From Pseudopedobacter sp043763845 (GTDB lineage: Bacteria; Bacteroidota; Bacteroidia; Sphingobacteriales; Sphingobacteriaceae): a stretch of 27,967 nt of DNA. A program made the position numbers and the translations under genes. Below are positions 23,879 to 27,967 of this stretch, piece after piece; the first letter of the stretch is position 1; each line of letters opens with the position of its first letter. The notes below the pieces were generated by a model. It made no database searches. It was not told the origin of the DNA and saw only the letters and a program-made list of their open reading frames with translations. The stretch spans positions 1 to 27,967 of the forward strand of contig JAYULE010000186.1 of the NCBI GenBank assembly GCA_043763845.1, read 5' to 3'.

Positions 23879-24144
23879 TTATCGTTTCTTTTCTGAGTGA
23901 CCTCTAAATGTTCTGGTTGGTGCAAATTCTCCCAATTTGTGCCCTACCATATTTTCTGTTACATACACAGGGATAAACTTGTTACCATTGTGTACTGCAA
24001 AAGTATGTCCTACAAAGTCTGGAGAAATCATTGATCTCCTCGACCAGGTTTTGATTACTGTTTTTTTACCTGCATCATTCATTGTAGAAACTTTTCTTTC
24101 TACATTATGATTAATATACGGGCCTTTTTTTATCGAACGAGCCA

Positions 24145-24145
<1 letters not shown>
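23879..24145 (-). CDS. rpsS: 30S ribosomal protein S19
   Basis: An 88-residue uS19 of the 30S head, partner of S13. MARSIKKGPYINHNVERKV, then IKTWSRRSMISPDFVGHTFAVHNGNKFIPVYVTENMVGHKLGEFAPTRTFRGHS, is the whole conserved sequence. Its ATG overlaps the rplB stop by one base (TAATG); the AGGAAG before it belongs to the rplB C-terminal Arg-Lys codons and is not clear evidence of a ribosome-binding site. Confidence 0.98.
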
Positions 24146-24969
<824 letters not shown>

Positions 24970-24976
24970 AGTCTAA

Positions 24977-25267
24977 TTAAATATTGCTGTAAAAGTCAAT
25001 AATTTCTCCTTGTTTTAAGGTTATTACTGCTTTTTTATGTTTAGCAGCTCTTCCCTGTGATTGGCCGGCTTTGGTTGAACGGGTTTTGGTTTTACCCATA
25101 ACTACCATTGTATTTACCGACTCTATTGTTACACTATACATATCCTCAATTGCAGTTTTTATTTGCAATTTGTTGGCCCTAGGGTCACATTTAAACGTAT
25201 AACGGTTTAGCTTTTCAGTTAGCAAGTTTGCTTTTTCAGATAAAACTGGTTTTCTTAAAATATCCAT
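24977..25267 (-). CDS. rplW: 50S ribosomal protein L23
   Basis: A 96-residue uL23 at the tunnel exit, docking site for trigger factor and SRP. ILRKPVLSEKANLLTEKLNRYTFKCDPRANKLQIKTAIEDMYSVTIESVNTM is the family core, and the shortened loop with KTKTRSTKAGQSQGRAAKHKKAVITLKQGEIIDF is typical. One base separates it from rplD. Confidence 0.98.
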   Translation of the reverse strand: MDILRKPVLSEKANLLTEKLNRYTFKCDPRANKLQIKTAIEDMYSVTIESVNTMVVMGKTKTRSTKAGQSQGRAAKHKKAVITLKQGEIIDFYSNI

Positions 25268-25268
25268 A

Positions 25269-25898
25269 TTACTCGGCTACTGCCGCCTCCAATGTTTTAA
25301 CCGAACTGGTTGTAAATACTAACTTAGCTGCGTTTAATACATCGTAAGTAGTAATTTGATCGGGAGTTATTACTTTGGTTTTTTGTACATTACGGCTTGA
25401 TAAATAAACATTATCGTTACCTGCTGGTACAACTATTAAGGTACGTTGGTTGGTAAACTCTAAAGCCGATATCAAATTGATAAAGTTTTTAGTTTTTACG
25501 GCATCAAAAGCAAAATCTTCTAACACTACCACACTGCTATCTTTTGCTTTGTAAGCTAAAGCAGAATTGCGGGCTAACGATTTTAATTTCTTATTTAGCT
25601 TAAAGGTATAGTTACGAGGTTGTGGACCAAATACTCTACCACCACCGTTAAATAATGGAGATTTTATACTACCTGCCCTTGCACCACCTGTACCTTTTTG
25701 CTTGTATAGCTTACGAGTTGAACCGGCTATTTCGTTACGTTGTTTTGATTTGTGCGTACCTTGACGTTGGTTGGCTAAATACAATTTAACATCTAAATAA
25801 ATTGCGTGGTCGTTAGGTTCGATACCAAATATTGCCTCAGCCAGTTGCACCTTGGCACCTGTTTCTTTTCCTGAGATGTTTAATACTTTAACTTCCAT
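25269..25898 (-). CDS. rplD: 50S ribosomal protein L4
   Basis: A 209-residue uL4, one of the first proteins in 50S assembly, whose extended loop forms the tunnel constriction with L22. The loop is seen at about 45-105 (GTHKSKQRNEIAGSTRKLYKQKGTGGARAGSIKSPLFNGGGRVFGPQPRNY). In E. coli L4 binds the S10 operon leader and represses the operon; here rplD is the second gene of the unit and a structured leader precedes rplC, so similar control is possible but not shown. One base separates it from rplC. Confidence 0.98.
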   Translation of the reverse strand: MEVKVLNISGKETGAKVQLAEAIFGIEPNDHAIYLDVKLYLANQRQGTHKSKQRNEIAGSTRKLYKQKGTGGARAGSIKSPLFNGGGRVFGPQPRNYTFKLNKKLKSLARNSALAYKAKDSSVVVLEDFAFDAVKTKNFINLISALEFTNQRTLIVVPAGNDNVYLSSRNVQKTKVITPDQITTYDVLNAAKLVFTTSSVKTLEAAVAE

Positions 25899-25899
25899 C

Positions 25900-26517
25900 T
25901 TATTTCTCGATTAATACGTATGAACCCTTTGCACCTGGTATTGAACCACTTACAACTACCAAATTTTGTTCGGCAAAAACCTTAACTACCTGTAAGTTCT
26001 GAACTTTTATTCTAGAACCGCCTGTACGACCAGCCATTCTCATTCCTTTAAATACTCTTGAAGGATATGATGACGCACCTAACGAACCGGGTGCTCTTAA
26101 ACGATTGTGCTGACCGTGAGTTTGCATACCTACCCCGGCAAAACCGTGGCGTTTTACAACACCTTGAAAACCTTTACCTTTAGAAGTTCCTACAACATCC
26201 ACAAAATCTCCTTCTACAAAAAGATTTGCATCAACTACTTGACCTAATGATTTTGCCTCTGCAAAATACTTAAACTCAACTAATTTACGTTTTGGGGTTG
26301 TATTTGCTTTCGCAAAATGACCTTTTAAAGAAGATGTGGTGTTTTTTTCTTTTTTCTCGTCGAATGCTAACTGAACAGAATCGTAACCGTCTGTTTCAAT
26401 AGTTTTTACCTGTGTTACTACACAAGGTCCAGCTTCGATTACAGTACAAGGTATATTTTTACCGTCTGCATCGAAAATGCTGGTCATTCCTACTTTTTTA
26501 CCAATAATTCCTGACAT
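25900..26517 (-). CDS. rplC: 50S ribosomal protein L3
   Basis: A 205-residue uL3 from ATG at 26517, starting MSGIIGKKVGMTSIFDADGK. The extended loop (GFAGVGMQTHGQHNRLRAPGSLGASSYPSRVFKGMRMAGRTGG) reaches toward the peptidyl-transferase centre. At the position of the Gln methylated by PrmB in E. coli the sequence has a Ser-Ser pair (GASSYPS), so that modification is not expected. A TTG codon upstream (26565) would add 16 residues but lies in the structured leader and does not match the family. It is the first gene of the superoperon: rpsJ, normally before it, is absent. Confidence 0.97.
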   Translation of the reverse strand: MSGIIGKKVGMTSIFDADGKNIPCTVIEAGPCVVTQVKTIETDGYDSVQLAFDEKKEKNTTSSLKGHFAKANTTPKRKLVEFKYFAEAKSLGQVVDANLFVEGDFVDVVGTSKGKGFQGVVKRHGFAGVGMQTHGQHNRLRAPGSLGASSYPSRVFKGMRMAGRTGGSRIKVQNLQVVKVFAEQNLVVVSGSIPGAKGSYVLIEK

Positions 26518-26536
26518 TTTTCTTTCTTTTATTAAC

Positions 26537-26590
26537 ACCCATCGAAGCAGTAGGGCTTCGTTCAAGGTGGGTTTATTTCCCTTTAGGGGA
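26537..26590 (-). promoter_or_regulatory. Structured 5' leader of the rplC operon
   Basis: Between the predicted transcription start (about 26587-26590) and the rplC ATG the minus-strand RNA can form a two-part hairpin: ACCCA/TGGGT (26568-26572 with 26537-26541 on the other arm) enclosing CGAAGC/GCTTCG (26555-26560 with 26543-26548) with loop CCTACT and a 7-base one-sided bulge CCTTGAA. A small CCC/GGG hairpin lies at the 5' end (26578-26590). About 20 A-rich bases separate the structure from the ATG. No T run follows, so control would act on translation or stability rather than as an intrinsic terminator. Confidence 0.55.
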
Positions 26591-26593
26591 CGG

Positions 26594-26624
26594 CAAAGAT
26601 AAGAATGTAATATTAATAATCAAA
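26594..26624 (-). promoter_or_regulatory. Main promoter of the S10-spc-alpha superoperon
   Basis: On the minus strand TTTG (26624-26621) is followed after exactly 19 bases by TATCTTTG (26601-26594), matching the Bacteroidetes vegetative promoter (-33 TTTG, -7 TAnnTTTG). It lies about 77 bases upstream of rplC and no gene intervenes, so it should drive the whole cluster. Confidence 0.75.
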
Positions 26625-26977
26625 TAGTTATTAAGAAATATTTTAATGTTTTTTAAAATAGTTTAAAAATAAAGTTTTCAGAGTAATTTATTGAGCTATT
26701 TTGTGAATAAGTGTTAGATTGTTAATAACGTATTATATATGTTTTCGTTAATTTATATATGTAGAATATAGAGTAACGACAATAATTTCTTTAGCCCTAT
26801 TATTGAGTTCTAAAAATCATAACCCTAATTATATATTAGTTTTAACTAAAAAAAATTTGATTAAAAAGTAACTGTTCCTTTAAATTTAGTTGATTCTTGT
26901 ACACTAACTGGTTATTATATTTACAAATAAATAGAAATATTTCTATAAATTTAAGGGAGGTTAAATTTTAATGCTTT

Positions 26978-27136
26978 GCGTTAGGGATTGAAATGGAAAA
27001 CAATTTTGTTGTATAATTTAAATTTAAATACAATAACATCAATTAAATTATTGCAATGTAAAGCCCGGCCTTCAAGGGAACGCCCAAAACGAATAAAGTG
27101 TTGATAAAGTGGAGGGTTTGGTAATATGGTCGGGCT
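26978..27136 (+). repeat. Probable degenerate copy of a Bacteroidetes intergenic repeat / structured RNA
   Basis: The plus strand reads GCGTTAGGGATTG at 26978-26990, then an AT-rich middle, then ATTGCAATGTAAAGCCCGG (27050-27068) and AAGGGAACGCCC (27074-27085), then a further arm GGTCGGGCT at 27128-27136 that pairs with AGCCCGGCC at 27062-27070 (one G-T pair). From memory, elements that begin GCGTTAGGGATTG..AGCGGAAA and end AAAGCCCGACC..GGGAACGCCC recur between genes in many Bacteroidetes; I cannot confirm this by search. Here the GCGGA parts are changed, so the copy looks worn. Confidence 0.5.
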
Positions 27137-27250
27137 GAGTATTTATAAGTTAAACACCCATAATATTTTCCTTACAAAGAACATATTTATATAGTGGGTT
27201 TAAAATATGGTTTGCTATTGATGTTTGTAACTTACGAATTTTAATCACAC

Positions 27251-27270
27251 AAAAAAGCGGTAATTTACCG
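27251..27270 (-). terminator. Second terminator-like hairpin downstream of proA
   Basis: CGGTA (27258-27262) and TACCG (27266-27270) form a 5-bp stem; on the minus strand one C and then six T residues follow (27256-27251). On the plus strand a T7 run (27275-27281) follows four bases after the stem, so it could act weakly in both directions. Confidence 0.4.
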
Positions 27271-27376
27271 TTACTTTTTTTGAAAAGGTACTGTTGTGGT
27301 GCTTAGGTTAGTTTGTTCCCGTTTTGCGCTGTACCTTTTTAGTGAAAGTGAGTGGTTTATTAATAAGTGTGCTCCC

Positions 27377-27398
27377 AAAAAAGGGTGCCGCTTCACCC
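27377..27398 (-). terminator. Probable intrinsic terminator of proA
   Basis: On the minus strand GGGTG (27398-27394) and CACCC (27387-27383) form a GC-rich 5-bp stem with loop AAGCGG, followed at once by six T residues (27382-27377). It lies 63 bases downstream of the proA stop codon. Confidence 0.6.
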
Positions 27399-27461
27399 GG
27401 GTTTAGGTACAAAATTGGTGCAGGGGAAGTAGAAAAGGGATTAAAAAAAATGATTAGAAAA

Positions 27462-27967
27462 CTAAACCCTTACCTGCCCATTACCTTTAACAAACCATTT
27501 TTCGGTTACTAATTTTTCTAATGCAAACGGGCCACGGGCATGTAGTTTTTGGGTACTTATACCAATTTCGGCACCTAGGCCAAACTCGCCACCGTCGGTA
27601 AAACGGGTAGATGCATTTGCGTAAACTGCTGCGGCATCAACCTCGTTTAAAAAACGTTCTATATTTTCTTCGTTGGTTGATATGATGGCTTCGGAGTGTT
27701 TGGATGAGTATTTGCGAATATGATTTAAAGCTTCATCAATTCCATTTAAAATTTTTATTGAGCATTTTAGTGCTAAAAACTCACGACCAAAATCATCGGC
27801 AACAGCTTTTTGCAAATAAGGATAGTTTGCTGCAAATAAAATAGGGAAACTACGTTCGTCGGCAAAAATTTCTACTTGGTAGGGCAATAAAAGCGGTATT
27901 AGTTTTAATAAGAAAGTTTCGGCTATTGTTTCATCAACCACCACGGTATCTAACGAATTACAAACCG
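27462..27967 (-). CDS. proA: Gamma-glutamyl phosphate reductase, C-terminal part
   Basis: The frame is open from the right edge (first full codon at 27965) to a stop at 27462, about 167 residues; the enzyme's first ~60% is outside the window. The edge begins with VCNSLDTVVVDE, the family's catalytic cysteine motif (Cys at the second residue), and the C-terminus GGEFGLGAEIGISTQKLHARGPFALEKLVTEKWFVKGNGQVR is highly characteristic of ProA. The enzyme reduces gamma-glutamyl phosphate to glutamate-5-semialdehyde with NADPH, the second step of proline synthesis, in the cytoplasm. The GTG at 27944 is not the start, because homology continues upstream. A GC-rich hairpin with a T run lies shortly downstream. 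proB is expected nearby to the right but is not in view. Confidence 0.95.
   Translation of the reverse strand, partial: VCNSLDTVVVDETIAETFLLKLIPLLLPYQVEIFADERSFPILFAANYPYLQKAVADDFGREFLALKCSIKILNGIDEALNHIRKYSSKHSEAIISTNEENIERFLNEVDAAAVYANASTRFTDGGEFGLGAEIGISTQKLHARGPFALEKLVTEKWFVKGNGQVRV

Larger units (their letters stand above)
26625..27376. other. Long non-coding region between the ribosomal operon and proA
   Basis: No convincing gene is present. From 26625 to about 26970 the DNA is extremely AT-rich with short palindromes, the best being the 16-base perfect palindrome ATAGAAATATTTCTAT at 26931-26946. From 26978 to 27136 a repeat-like, partly GC-rich element is found. From 27251 to 27339 there are a short terminator-like hairpin and an inverted repeat, AAAAGGTAC (27283-27291) with GTACCTTTT (27331-27339), 39 bases apart. 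rpsJ, expected here, is absent in all frames. Confidence 0.6.

Noticed and set aside
25900..26565. rplC read from a TTG at 26565, adding 16 residues
   Set aside because: The extension lies within the structured leader, has no similarity to L3, and the ATG at 26517 gives the family N-terminus MSGIIGKKVGM.
26971..26991. Six-codon reading frame after an AAGGGAGG sequence (26953-26960)
   Set aside because: The product (MLCVRD) is tiny, no gene follows to be regulated on that strand, and the ATG runs straight into the repeat-like element; probably chance.
26978..27000. CRISPR-like 'GGGATTGAAA' end
   Set aside because: Only one copy is present, with no regularly spaced repeats and no cas genes.
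27324..27512. Plus-strand open frame across the proA terminator and 3' end
   Set aside because: It is antisense to proA for its last part, covers a hairpin terminator, and resembles no known protein.

Overview
The window comes from a low-GC, AT-rich genome of the phylum Bacteroidetes (Bacteroidota), most likely from the Sphingobacteriales/Cytophagales side. The signs are a long PorU2-like protein of the type IX secretion system (gingipain-type C25 protease with a C-terminal Ig-like/sorting-type domain), the short PurL of a PurLQS system, zinc-free forms of ribosomal proteins L36, S14 and S4, promoters of the form TTTG-N19-TAnnTTTG, and an almost complete lack of Shine-Dalgarno sequences.

Layout. 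Positions 1-171 hold the 3' end of a plus-strand gene, probably of the YghO/GNAT-like family. Positions 184-4211 hold two minus-strand exported glycosidases: an intact GH2 enzyme and an MGH1-like (alpha/alpha)6 glycosidase broken by one extra base in a 7-base homopolymer. purL (4325-6547, minus) is divergent from porU2 (6619-11559, plus). PorU2 converges on the end of the ribosomal superoperon, where an intrinsic terminator (11753-11782) closes the ribosomal transcript. Positions 11804-26517 are one continuous minus-strand S10-spc-alpha superoperon. In transcription order it is rplC, rplD, rplW, rplB, rpsS, rplV, rpsC, rplP, rpmC, rpsQ, rplN, rplX, rplE, rpsN, rpsH, rplF, rplR, rpsE, rpmD, rplO, secY, map, infA, rpmJ, rpsM, rpsK, rpsD, rpoA, rplQ. 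The spc and alpha parts are complete, but the S10 part starts at rplC: rpsJ and the str-operon genes (rpsL, rpsG, fusA) are not upstream. Positions 26518-27461 are non-coding and hold the operon promoter, a structured leader, an intergenic repeat-like element and probable terminators of proA. The 3' part of proA (minus) runs off the right edge.

How it works together. Most of the window is translation machinery plus SecY, methionine aminopeptidase, IF-1 and the RNA polymerase alpha subunit, driven from a clear promoter at 26594-26624. Possible internal promoters lie before rpsH and infA. Possible post-transcriptional control elements lie in the rplC leader, in the rpsD-rpoA spacer (hairpin plus T run) and in the rpoA-rplQ spacer (nested hairpin). 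rplF alone has a full-length Shine-Dalgarno sequence.

I do not see a defence system, CRISPR array, tRNA, rRNA or transposase. The most unusual items are the regulatory and non-coding ones: the GC-rich repeat-like element at 26978-27136, the rplC leader, the rplF Shine-Dalgarno, the rplQ leader hairpin and the frameshifted glycosidase.
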